In this document: positions 46,773 through 55,736 of the stretch, one piece after another | Layout of the letters: each line of letters opens with the position of its first letter | How positions within the stretch are numbered: position 1 is the stretch's first letter | Source of the DNA: Pseudalgibacter ostreae | GTDB taxonomy: Bacteria > Bacteroidota > Bacteroidia > Flavobacteriales > Flavobacteriaceae | NCBI RefSeq assembly: GCF_042427585.1 | Contig: NZ_JBHMFC010000074.1 | Location: 62,001-126,000 of the forward strand | DNA: 64,000 nt | Reading direction: 5' to 3' | Translations under genes and position numbers: made by a program | Notes under the pieces: generated by a model | What the model was told of the DNA's origin: nothing | Database searches by the model: none | What the model saw: the letters and a program-made list of their open reading frames with translations, nothing else

Positions 46773-49478
46773 TTACTGTATCTTTCTAACTTGAAAGGTG
46801 TTTAACACAGGTTTACCTCTCACGGCTATAAAATCTAAAACAAGGCCTTCTCCATTCAAAACAACAATTTCATATTTTTTTGAAATCGCTTTTTCTGAGC
46901 CATAGGCTTCTGCAAGGTTTAAATTTTTCTCAATAAAATTACCATTGAGAACCACATTAAAAACTCGATCGGAAACAGTTTCTGAAACTTTATCATTTCC
47001 TAAGTTGTAAACCAATTTCTCATGCTCCTTATCAGATTCCAATTCGGCCCAACCTAATGAAACAACATATTTCCCATCAGGTACATCTAACTTAAATTTA
47101 CGAATGCCTACGCGTTGGGTTTGATAAATGGGGTCGTCTTCAGAATCTATAATATCTAAGTCTGAACTTGGCAAACTCCCAAATCGGGTTTTAGGCCTAA
47201 AAGCTTGACCACCTACATACCCCCAGCTTCCTTTTACATATTCTTGTTCTGGAATCCACACTTGATCCTTAACTTTATCTTCATAAATTCGTTTTGTACC
47301 GAGGAGCACATTTAATTCATAAAATTCATCTTCAAACTCAGAAAACATATTAGGTGCCAACCTGAAATCAACGTCTAATACATCTATATACTCTTTGGAA
47401 TTTACAGTCATTTTAGCAACTATACGGTTTTTTCCATTTACAAAAGGAATAGAGAATCGCGCAATATTGTTAATTACTTTAGCATTGTAAACCTTATCGT
47501 TATGCCTTAATTCCACCAAATCGCCATTAGAATACACCGTTACAGGCTGCACACAAAAGTTTTTACCTGCTTCTGCAACACCCCCTCTTATCTTCCATTG
47601 ATTTTGACCCAGTTTAATAACAGGCGTTTTAGAAAGCACTGTTTTGTACAACCACCATGTATCTTTTTTTTCTCTCTCTAAAGTAGTAATTCCTTTTAAA
47701 TTTGTACGAGGCTGGGCATACCCTCTTGCTTCAGAGTAAAAATCATTTAAATTCCAAATGTTAGCACCAACAATAAAAGGCCTACTTTGTATGGCTTCTA
47801 GGTAATGTTCGTGATAAATATTCCCGTATTCAACAGTATAATCAAATCTCTCCGGTTCTAAGGAGTGTAAACGCGGGTGCACATCTGCACCATATTCGGT
47901 AACTATTAGAGACTGTTTTGGAAAAAGTTTATGAAGCTCATCTAGGTTTTTATCGAAACTGGAAAGATTTCCAGAATACCAGCCTTGGTATAAATTCCAG
48001 CCCAATATCATAGGGACACTTGTTACTCCTGCATCTTTATATCGGCTAATAGCACCATGATTTACAATCATTGTATACCGATTTGAATCTAAATCTCTTA
48101 TTTTCGTTTCAATTTCAGAAGCTAACGTTGTGATGTTTTTTGCATATACTTCATAACGTTTTTTTTCTGTTTTCTGGTCGAATGGCAACCTTAAAAGCAC
48201 CTCATTCATATACGCCCAAATGATAAGCGATGGATGATTATAGTTTTGCTTCACCATTTCTTCTGCCATAAAAAGGGCATTTTCAGTAAAGGCCTCCGAC
48301 TCTGTAATGGCATTTACTATTGGTATCTCTATAGACGTTAAAATACCCAACCTATCACACATTTCAAGCACTGTTGGGTCTTGAGGGTAGTGGGATATTC
48401 GCAAAAAGTTACCGCCCATATCTTTAAGCAAGCGCATGTCCCGAACATGCATCTCATCTAATAAAGCATTTCCTTTTTTTAAATAATCTTGATGCCTATT
48501 TGTTCCTATCAATTTAAGATACTCGCCATTAAGAAAGAAACCTTTTTCAGGATCGAACTTAAACCAACGTAGCCCTAAAGGCTCCATAGATTCATCTAAA
48601 ACATCTCCTGTTTCAGCATCTTTAATCTGGCTAATAACGCTATATAAATAAGGATTATCAGGCGACCACAGCTTTGGGTTTTTAATTTCAAAAACATCTT
48701 TAATAGCTTTATTTTTCTGGTTTTTACCAAGCTTAACTTTTTTGTTCGTGGTTAAAACAGTTTCACCTTGCTTGTCTACTACTCTATTTACAATAGCGAC
48801 CGTTTTATTCTGATTGGTATCATTGTTCAATACATACTCCATTTCAACTTTTGCTTCTTCTTTCGAAACTTCGGGAGTATTTATATAGATACCTGATGAA
48901 CTGTAATCGTTCATTGAAAAATGAACTGCATTCAATTTAATTAGAAACACATCACGATAAATACCTCCGAAAAATGTAAAGTCTGCTGATAAGGGTGGGA
49001 TATCTACATCATGACTATTATCTACTTTTACAGCTAGTACATTTTGTTGATCGTATTTTAAAAATGATGTAATATCAAAGTGAAATCGTGTATAACCGCC
49101 TTTGTGCTGTCCAGCCCATTGCCCGTTTACATACACATCGGCAACTTGATTAACACCTTCAAAATAGATTAAAGTTTTAGTTTTCGGATTTTGTTCTGCT
49201 TCCATAAAAACAGTTTTTTTATACCACCCCACTCCTCTATAATACCCTGGTGTATCGTCGGTAACATCTATATTGTTCCAGGTGTGTGGAATGTTAACAG
49301 ATTCCCAGTTGGCATCATTTAGCTCTGGAAGCATTTCTGAATTTGCATTTTTAGAAGTTTCTAAATCGCCTTTATAAAACTTCCACCCATTGTTAATGGT
49401 AAAAGTTTGCCTAGATTGAGATGATACACTAAAAACAATTAATAGTGTAAAAAGTATAATATAAGTTTGCTTATTCAT
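46773..49478 (-). CDS. GH2 beta-glycosidase with C-terminal malectin-like domain (901 aa)
   Basis: The signal peptide is about residues 1-20. The sugar-binding jelly-roll (NVPHTWN-type segment SVNIPHTWNN, YFEGVNQVADVYVNG), an immunoglobulin-like domain and the TIM barrel follow in normal GH2 order. The acid/base Glu is in IIWAYMNEVLLRLP near residue 424 and the nucleophile Glu in IVTEYGADVHPR near 527. Residues about 720-895 form a malectin-like domain ending LVLDFIAVRGKPVLNTFQVR. GH2 includes beta-galactosidases, beta-glucuronidases and beta-mannosidases; I cannot choose between them. It is the last gene of the right-hand operon and lies 21 bp after a beta-helix gene. Confidence 0.93.
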   Translation of the reverse strand: MNKQTYIILFTLLIVFSVSSQSRQTFTINNGWKFYKGDLETSKNANSEMLPELNDANWESVNIPHTWNNIDVTDDTPGYYRGVGWYKKTVFMEAEQNPKTKTLIYFEGVNQVADVYVNGQWAGQHKGGYTRFHFDITSFLKYDQQNVLAVKVDNSHDVDIPPLSADFTFFGGIYRDVFLIKLNAVHFSMNDYSSSGIYINTPEVSKEEAKVEMEYVLNNDTNQNKTVAIVNRVVDKQGETVLTTNKKVKLGKNQKNKAIKDVFEIKNPKLWSPDNPYLYSVISQIKDAETGDVLDESMEPLGLRWFKFDPEKGFFLNGEYLKLIGTNRHQDYLKKGNALLDEMHVRDMRLLKDMGGNFLRISHYPQDPTVLEMCDRLGILTSIEIPIVNAITESEAFTENALFMAEEMVKQNYNHPSLIIWAYMNEVLLRLPFDQKTEKKRYEVYAKNITTLASEIETKIRDLDSNRYTMIVNHGAISRYKDAGVTSVPMILGWNLYQGWYSGNLSSFDKNLDELHKLFPKQSLIVTEYGADVHPRLHSLEPERFDYTVEYGNIYHEHYLEAIQSRPFIVGANIWNLNDFYSEARGYAQPRTNLKGITTLEREKKDTWWLYKTVLSKTPVIKLGQNQWKIRGGVAEAGKNFCVQPVTVYSNGDLVELRHNDKVYNAKVINNIARFSIPFVNGKNRIVAKMTVNSKEYIDVLDVDFRLAPNMFSEFEDEFYELNVLLGTKRIYEDKVKDQVWIPEQEYVKGSWGYVGGQAFRPKTRFGSLPSSDLDIIDSEDDPIYQTQRVGIRKFKLDVPDGKYVVSLGWAELESDKEHEKLVYNLGNDKVSETVSDRVFNVVLNGNFIEKNLNLAEAYGSEKAISKKYEIVVLNGEGLVLDFIAVRGKPVLNTFQVRKIQ

Positions 49479-49499
49479 TTTTTAATAATAACATGTTAA

Positions 49500-51137
49500 T
49501 CATTGGTTTTCAAATGCACCTCTATCTGGATTTCCTTTTATAGGATTTCCTAAAAAATCTTTCATAGGATGGCCTTCAATTTCGATGCCTTTATTTATTT
49601 CTGGGGATTCCTTTTTTAATAGAAATCGTAAATACGATTTCCAATTAGATTTAGAGGGCAGAGCACTTTTAAACAATGGATTTTTTTTGCTTTTCCCTAA
49701 ATCTTCTGGTTCTTCTTTAATAGCGCCATAATACGTATTTGCATTAAAAACATTATTGGTACTTCCACCTAAATCGAACCCATTTCCCTTTCCTAAAGAA
49801 TAGAAAATATTGTTTGTGTATGTTGTGGATTTTGGAAATCCATTCCAACTTTTATGGTAAATTAATTGCACATTATCATGTTCTTCTCCTGCAAAAAACA
49901 CGTTATTATAAGTATGGGTATTGGTTGTAGGCCCCGAGTTTCTAACAATATGATGGTTATTACTTTCAAAAATGTTATACCTAATAATGGTGCCATCATT
50001 AAAACCTGTTTTACTCGCTCCATCATTACAAATTAGAATACCCCCATGGCCATTATTATGGCTGTAATTATATTGAATGATGGTGTTTTTACAATTCCAA
50101 TCGCTATCAAAACCACCAGCATCTACATCTGGTTTATGATCCCAACTATCGGCTTCGGTATTATAATAAGTATAAGAAGCTTCGTTATATTGAAACAAAG
50201 CATCATCACAATTAAAAGGAAATGACGCGTTACCACTCCCTTTTATACCGTTATATGTAAAAACACAATGCTCTACCAAAGGCGCTTTAGCTACGCGAAC
50301 TATCAATGCATTAGCCCCTGATTTTTCAAACTTGTTGTTTCTAAAAACAACATTTTTATTGGGATACCAATTATGGATTCTTCCATTTGCTAATTTGTCT
50401 CCCCAATGACTTGTTAATGATCTTCTGTCCCAAACAGACCTGTTAGACCAGCCTGTTCTGTCCACATTATGAATATAACAGCCTTCAACATATAAGCCAT
50501 CAAAATTAGATTTCACCTGTTTTGAAGTGTCTTTATCTCTCGTTATGTCAACAAAAACACCTCCATTATCTTTGGCACTCATATCGCCATTAACTTCACA
50601 AACTTCTACGTTAATTAATTGAATATCGTGAAGTGTTCCGCAATCTCTTCCTTCAATATAAATTCCCATTTTAGGAGCATATACATAGGTAACATTGTTT
50701 TTTAACGGATATTCTCTTGGCACTTCTGAAAGTGCATAATTTTTAATTTTTAAATCGCGAATTTCAATATACTCTTGATTAAACAAACGAATGGTATATG
50801 ACACTGTTTCATTGTTCGAAATTACGCCTTGAGCATCTAAAACAGGCGCTGGTCCAGAACCATAAGCACCAATAACGATGCGTTTATTTTTAGTACCACT
50901 TCCTTTTGGAACAAAATTTCCAATCCACGTGCCTCCTCTTCTAAAAAGAATAGAATCATTGGATTTTAAATTCAATTCATTAATCCTATTAATACTTTTA
51001 AAAGGTGTTGCTTTACTAGTACCATTATTAGCATCTGTTCCAATAACATCATCTACAAAATAGGTGGTTTGAGCATAACTATATTGAAAGCTCAACATTA
51101 ACAAAACAGAACATGTTTTTATTGTTTTCAGTGTCAT
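49500..51137 (-). CDS. Right-handed parallel beta-helix protein (545 aa), paralogue of the 508-aa one
   Basis: A signal peptide ends near residue 22 (YSYAQ). The opening TYFVDDVIGTDANNGTSKAT and the segment SILFRRGGTWIGNFVPKGSG belong to a widespread family of beta-helix proteins found in PULs; strands with Asn ladders fill the remainder (NTIIQYNYSHNNGHGGILIC, TIIRYNIFESNNHHI). Close relatedness to the protein encoded at 59782 is obvious: both share NWYP, GNAS-[FY]-P-[FY]-NCD, FDSD and FNDGTI. Some members of this group are annotated as pectate-lyase-like, but no numbered CAZy family can be assigned here. It lies 6 bp after the SGNH acetylesterase gene and 21 bp before GH2. Confidence 0.75.
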   Translation of the reverse strand: MTLKTIKTCSVLLMLSFQYSYAQTTYFVDDVIGTDANNGTSKATPFKSINRINELNLKSNDSILFRRGGTWIGNFVPKGSGTKNKRIVIGAYGSGPAPVLDAQGVISNNETVSYTIRLFNQEYIEIRDLKIKNYALSEVPREYPLKNNVTYVYAPKMGIYIEGRDCGTLHDIQLINVEVCEVNGDMSAKDNGGVFVDITRDKDTSKQVKSNFDGLYVEGCYIHNVDRTGWSNRSVWDRRSLTSHWGDKLANGRIHNWYPNKNVVFRNNKFEKSGANALIVRVAKAPLVEHCVFTYNGIKGSGNASFPFNCDDALFQYNEASYTYYNTEADSWDHKPDVDAGGFDSDWNCKNTIIQYNYSHNNGHGGILICNDGASKTGFNDGTIIRYNIFESNNHHIVRNSGPTTNTHTYNNVFFAGEEHDNVQLIYHKSWNGFPKSTTYTNNIFYSLGKGNGFDLGGSTNNVFNANTYYGAIKEEPEDLGKSKKNPLFKSALPSKSNWKSYLRFLLKKESPEINKGIEIEGHPMKDFLGNPIKGNPDRGAFENQ

Positions 51138-51143
51138 CTATTT

Positions 51144-51920
51144 TTAATTTTTTGAGATTAGCTTTAGCATTTCTATAGCATATCGTTTTCCTAAAAGGCG
51201 TTGACTTTCACTATCAAAATGAGTTTTATCAATAGTTGTTGTGTTTTCAGTAGTAACAACTCCCGTGTTTTTAACGTTATTTGGCAACTCTAAAATCATG
51301 TTATTAAAATTGTTTCGTTGTGGTTTATCTGGTGATAATTGCCCTGCAACAAACGGTAAATTAGGAGCGTTTAAATCTGCTCGTAGAGCTTCAATCAATA
51401 TCTTTATTTTTGGCATGTATTTATCATATCTTCCTGCGTTTGCTTCACCTTGATGCCAAATAACCCCTTTTAAAACACCATATTCCATAGCCTTTTCCAC
51501 TTGGCTTATGGCTTGATTATAAAGTGTATCTCCCGGTTTCCATTCTTCAATAGAGGTGCCTCCTTTAGCATTTACAATCAACCCGATTTGCTTTCCAGAA
51601 GAAGCATTAGCCATTTCTTTTGCAAAACCGTAGCTTGAACTTAATCTTTGCATATGGATACTTTTCCTTACCGTAGAGTATTTATTAAAAGGATTAGCTG
51701 CTTTTTCCCATGGCTTATCTTCATTTCCTGTAAATAAAAACACATGCTGAAGGCTGTCTTTATCTTGCTCCTCAATAACGGCTCTTCCTGCCATATTTGA
51801 CTGCCCAATGCATAAATAAAGCTCCATTGGTTTGTCTTCATTTTTAACTATGCTATTTGTTGATTTACATTGATATAACAGGCCAACGCACAGTATTAAA
51901 AGTATTTTGTAATATTTCAT
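51144..51920 (-). CDS. SASA/CE6-like acetylesterase lipoprotein (258 aa)
   Basis: Lipidated Cys18 follows the signal MKYYKILLILCVGLLYQC. The core has the sialate O-acetylesterase-type SGNH motifs: nucleophile Ser41 in CIGQSNMAGRA, the conserved VNAKGGTSIEEW, GVIWHQGEANAGR, and the Asp-His pair in DKTHFDSES near 231-234. Such enzymes (formerly DUF303) remove acetyl groups from sugars, for example in xylan or sialic acid. It is distinct from the other SGNH protein at 23654, which has a different block I (GNSI) and an extra domain. It follows the 749-residue lyase-like gene by 54 bp. Confidence 0.88.
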   Translation of the reverse strand: MKYYKILLILCVGLLYQCKSTNSIVKNEDKPMELYLCIGQSNMAGRAVIEEQDKDSLQHVFLFTGNEDKPWEKAANPFNKYSTVRKSIHMQRLSSSYGFAKEMANASSGKQIGLIVNAKGGTSIEEWKPGDTLYNQAISQVEKAMEYGVLKGVIWHQGEANAGRYDKYMPKIKILIEALRADLNAPNLPFVAGQLSPDKPQRNNFNNMILELPNNVKNTGVVTTENTTTIDKTHFDSESQRLLGKRYAIEMLKLISKN

Positions 51921-51974
51921 TTTTTGATTTGATGTTATTTATTAATTCTTAATAATTATTTATTTCTTCACGAG

Positions 51975-54224
51975 TCACAAGAGTTCAATTGCATATGTTC
52001 CTTCTGGAATTTTAACACGGATAGCATTTGGAACTGAATTGTCTACTGACACATTTTCTCCATCTAATCTTATGGATGTGATATCAGGTGAATAAAAAGT
52101 TACATGAGTTTCAGAAGAAATAATCTTTCCACTCATCCCTTTGACATCATTTGCAATATTCATATATAATGCAACTGAGGCATCCGATTTAAAACCTATT
52201 TGAATGTCTTGTTCTGACTTAAATGATTCACCCTTTACAAAATATGAAACCAACTTTCCTGCAAGTTTTCTGTAAACGACATTTTCACCCTGAAAAGATT
52301 CCGTTTTATTAGTTTCAAGGCTTGTCCCTCCAGAAGTAAGCGCAACATCTACAATTTTTTCTTGGATAATTTCAGTACCTGTATAATCGCCAGCTATAAT
52401 TCTTTTTAAATCGCCTGTTTTATGAGTCTTATCCCCTGGAAATAAAACGGTAAGAATATCTGCTTGTTGGTTGTTTGTATTATAATTAGCATACATATAA
52501 TCTGAAACAAAAGCAAATCCTGACCGATCTTGATTGGCTGTCTTCTTTAATTCAACTGAAGCTGGAGTTGTTCCTAAAAAGGTAGTTAATGTTACATTGT
52601 TATCAGAATACAAACGAGGTCCTGTATTTCCTTTTTCTATTTTAATTTCAGAGAAATATTCTGTAGTATTCTGAATAGTGTTTAAAGTTGCTGCATTGGG
52701 ATGCCACACCACATTAACATTATCTTCTACCGTATCTGTGGTTACATGATCCATAACCACATAGTAGCCGTTAACGCCATTTGAAGGCTGAACAAAAACA
52801 ACATCTCTAAGATGCGTTCCTGAGATGGCCTCTGAACTAGAACCTCTAAAATACTCTATATTTTGACCTACAAAGCCTTCGACAATACCATTACCCACTT
52901 TGGATGTATGTCTTTTTCCTCCTATCATTAAAGTATTCGCAGATTCTGAATTTGAATGTATGAAATCAAAAGTAGCGGTTACTCCATCTATAGTAACATC
53001 ATTGTTTGGTCCATCGTAGCCTGCATTACGCAATAAAATTTCACCATAACCTGCCAAAGCCAAAGCGTTAGTTTCATAATTGGTATGATACTCGGTATTT
53101 CCTTTTAAATTCTGCATACTCATATAAAGCGCATCTGTAGATTGCGTGTCTGTAATTAAAGCCGCATAATTTTCAAATAAACGGCTTGGAGCCATTACAG
53201 CATCATCAGTATTGAATTCTATAGGGTTATTATTTTCCGCAGTTCCTGCCATGATTAAGTAATTTGACAAATGCCCCTTTAAAACGCCCTCAGAAACACC
53301 TGCCCCTTCACGCAACACCCACATGGCATATTTGTATGCTTCAGGTGAAAATCGGGCAGCCGAAACAATATTTGGCGATAAAATGATATTCCCTTCCTCG
53401 ATATCCCATGGTTTTTGGCTTTCTGTATTACGAGAATCACCATATAGCAAAATCCTTCCAAAAGGCGCTACCGCATAGCCATACATAAACTCTTTTAGCC
53501 CAACAATTCCTGGGTTTGTGTAATACTCATGATAACCCATATACTCCATGATATCTGGTGTCATATTTTTAACAGCACGTTCAATAGAATTCCACCGTTG
53601 TACACAGTAACCATTACCGGCCGGCGACACACCATCATTAGGCATATAATGCTCTGACAACCCGATATCAAATTCTTTTTTAGCCTTTTTAAATTCAGTT
53701 TCATCTCCAATATATTTGTAATATAACATGCGCATGGCCCAACCATGAGGATCCCATTTACCTATTACTAGGGCCATACTCTTCGCCTCTAGCCAACTTT
53801 CATATTCAGAAAGTACAGCCGCATCCAAATCGTATCGTATAACATCCAGTGCCAAAAGGGCATAAAACAATTCGTGTGAGCGTACAGAAGACGTCGCAGC
53901 ACCTGTTCCAATCTCCATAGTTCGGATTCTGGTCTCGAATTTATCTTTAATACCCTGAATATATTTACGCTTATTTGCTGGATCAAGAATATAGGCAAGT
54001 GCATTGGCTCCCATAACATCTCTAGTTTCACCATCGCCTTGGTTTGCTATAGTAATAGCACTCACTTTCATAGCGCTGAACATCTTTGATGTCTTTGCTA
54101 ATTTTCTCCAATATGAATAATCTGTTGTATCTATGATGTTTCCAGAAAAGCCCCGTAATGGCAGGAGTGCAAGACAAAAAAGGAACACTAGAACTAATTT
54201 GGATTGGACATTGGTTAGTTTCAT
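51975..54224 (-). CDS. Divergent heparinase II/III-type toroid plus beta-sandwich protein, putative polysaccharide lyase (749 aa)
   Basis: A signal peptide ends about residue 27. The helical toroid (about 35-330) contains KWDPHGWAMRMLYYKY and GNGYCVQRWNSIERAV; the beta-sandwich (about 350-740) contains the block TEYHTNYETNALALAGYGE near 378, at the place of the H-x-H motif of other heparinases, and SANTLMIGGKRHTS where they have AHNTVMVDG. Only one His of the usual pair remains and the later His is replaced by Ala-Asn. The family assignment rests on the order of domains and these blocks, so it is less sure than for the other five. It lies between a sulfatase (49 bp) and the acetylesterase (54 bp). 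Confidence 0.72.
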   Translation of the reverse strand: MKLTNVQSKLVLVFLFCLALLPLRGFSGNIIDTTDYSYWRKLAKTSKMFSAMKVSAITIANQGDGETRDVMGANALAYILDPANKRKYIQGIKDKFETRIRTMEIGTGAATSSVRSHELFYALLALDVIRYDLDAAVLSEYESWLEAKSMALVIGKWDPHGWAMRMLYYKYIGDETEFKKAKKEFDIGLSEHYMPNDGVSPAGNGYCVQRWNSIERAVKNMTPDIMEYMGYHEYYTNPGIVGLKEFMYGYAVAPFGRILLYGDSRNTESQKPWDIEEGNIILSPNIVSAARFSPEAYKYAMWVLREGAGVSEGVLKGHLSNYLIMAGTAENNNPIEFNTDDAVMAPSRLFENYAALITDTQSTDALYMSMQNLKGNTEYHTNYETNALALAGYGEILLRNAGYDGPNNDVTIDGVTATFDFIHSNSESANTLMIGGKRHTSKVGNGIVEGFVGQNIEYFRGSSSEAISGTHLRDVVFVQPSNGVNGYYVVMDHVTTDTVEDNVNVVWHPNAATLNTIQNTTEYFSEIKIEKGNTGPRLYSDNNVTLTTFLGTTPASVELKKTANQDRSGFAFVSDYMYANYNTNNQQADILTVLFPGDKTHKTGDLKRIIAGDYTGTEIIQEKIVDVALTSGGTSLETNKTESFQGENVVYRKLAGKLVSYFVKGESFKSEQDIQIGFKSDASVALYMNIANDVKGMSGKIISSETHVTFYSPDITSIRLDGENVSVDNSVPNAIRVKIPEGTYAIELL

Positions 54225-54273
54225 ATTGTTATTATTATATAATTAATCAGCTTTTAAGATTAGAGCTTTGTCT

Positions 54274-55689
54274 CTATTTGGACTCCTCGTAACCCAATAT
54301 CACATCAGGTTTCTGAAGCAATCCATGCATGTGTTCGATAATATCTTTATATTTATTATTCGTTGAATGTATCAAGTTGTTCCATTCATTTGGGTCGTTT
54401 TCGTGATTGTAAAGCTCTTTAGAGCCATCAAAATATTCTGTAAATCGATAAGAGCCGTATTTCACAGTCGCATATTTCGCTCTTCTGAACGTGTAAGCGG
54501 GGTATTCCCATTTAAAATCGGGGTTTTTCATCAGAGGAACTAAGCTATGGCCTTCGATTTCTTTATTTTCAGGAAGGCTGCATAGTTCTAATAATGTGGG
54601 GTAAAGGTCTATTAGTTGAACATTAGCTTCAACCGGTTTTGTTGAACCGGATCTTGGATCCTGGATAATAAGTGGAACTTTAGTTGAACGATCCCACGCG
54701 GTATGCTTTTGAAACCTGCTTTTTTCTCCCATATGAAACCCGTGATCTGACCATAAAACAACAATGGTATTATCTCTATATGGGCTGTTTTCTAAGGCAT
54801 CTAATATTTTTCCAATTTGAGTATCTGTAAAAGTAACGCAAGCCATATAGGCCTGAAGCATCTTTCGCCATTGATTATTCTTAATCGCCCAGGGCACATC
54901 GGGATAAGAATTCCAAACCGCTTCAGCCGCTTTAGGAATATCATCATAGTCGTCTTCTTTGTAAGGCGGAAGTTCGATATCATCAAGCGGATACATGTCT
55001 AAATACTTCTGTTGAATATATAAAGGCGTATGCGGACGTAAGAAACCTGTCATCAAGAAAAACGGTTTGTCGTGGTCCTTTGAAAGTTGATCTACAGCCC
55101 ATTCAGCAGCTTTATAATCACTCATTTCATTTTCCGGTTTACTTATAGGCCCCCAATCCAGAAGTCCTTTTGAGCCAAACCAGTTTAGCCGCTTCTTTTT
55201 CCCATTTTCATCTAGATTTAAATCCCATGAACCACGGCCATGAGACACATCAACTGTTTCTTCAGGAACGTGGTGATGAAGGAGCTTACCAGCAGCCATT
55301 GTCTTGTAGCCATAATCTGCAAAATACTCGTAAATAAGAGAGGACCCTTTCTTTTTAACAGCGTTGACAACCTCATCATCCTTCCGCTGTATACTTCCTT
55401 CCATTCCAAAGCCCAAGCTGTGGTAATACATTCCCGACATGACGCTCGCCCGTGAAGGACCACAGACCGCATATTGACAATGGGCTGACTTAAAAAATGT
55501 TCCTTGTGAGGCCAATCCATCCATATGGGGTGTAATAACCTGGTTATTGCCCATATAACCTGCCCAGTCATTTAAGTCATCAACCGCAATAAAAAGCACG
55601 TTTGGCTTTTTATCTGGAGTTGTTTTTTTAGATGAAGAACAGCTTGCAATAAGTCCTAAACTTATAAAAAGCATAAAAATCTGTTTCAT
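54274..55689 (-). CDS. Iduronate-2-sulfatase-like family S1 sulfatase (lipoprotein, 471 aa)
   Basis: Lipidated Cys17 follows MKQIFMLFISLGLIAS. PNVLFIAVDDLNDWAGYMGN provides the metal Asp pair, CGPSR has the formylglycine Cys at residue 76 followed by ASVMSG, and VVLWSDHGFHMGEKSRFQKH completes the site. The DDLNDW start, the QYAVCGPSR block and FLRPHTPLY are typical of the iduronate-2-sulfatase-like subfamily. It is closely related to the sulfatases at 55737 and 62621, a set of three in one operon. It follows the 55737 sulfatase by 47 bp. Its relation to iduronate sulfatases fits the uronic-acid theme but does not prove the substrate. Confidence 0.93.
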   Translation of the reverse strand: MKQIFMLFISLGLIASCSSSKKTTPDKKPNVLFIAVDDLNDWAGYMGNNQVITPHMDGLASQGTFFKSAHCQYAVCGPSRASVMSGMYYHSLGFGMEGSIQRKDDEVVNAVKKKGSSLIYEYFADYGYKTMAAGKLLHHHVPEETVDVSHGRGSWDLNLDENGKKKRLNWFGSKGLLDWGPISKPENEMSDYKAAEWAVDQLSKDHDKPFFLMTGFLRPHTPLYIQQKYLDMYPLDDIELPPYKEDDYDDIPKAAEAVWNSYPDVPWAIKNNQWRKMLQAYMACVTFTDTQIGKILDALENSPYRDNTIVVLWSDHGFHMGEKSRFQKHTAWDRSTKVPLIIQDPRSGSTKPVEANVQLIDLYPTLLELCSLPENKEIEGHSLVPLMKNPDFKWEYPAYTFRRAKYATVKYGSYRFTEYFDGSKELYNHENDPNEWNNLIHSTNNKYKDIIEHMHGLLQKPDVILGYEESK

Positions 55690-55736
55690 AGGGTATCATT
55701 CTTTTTTATAATTAATCGATAATTGTATGCTTTTAA

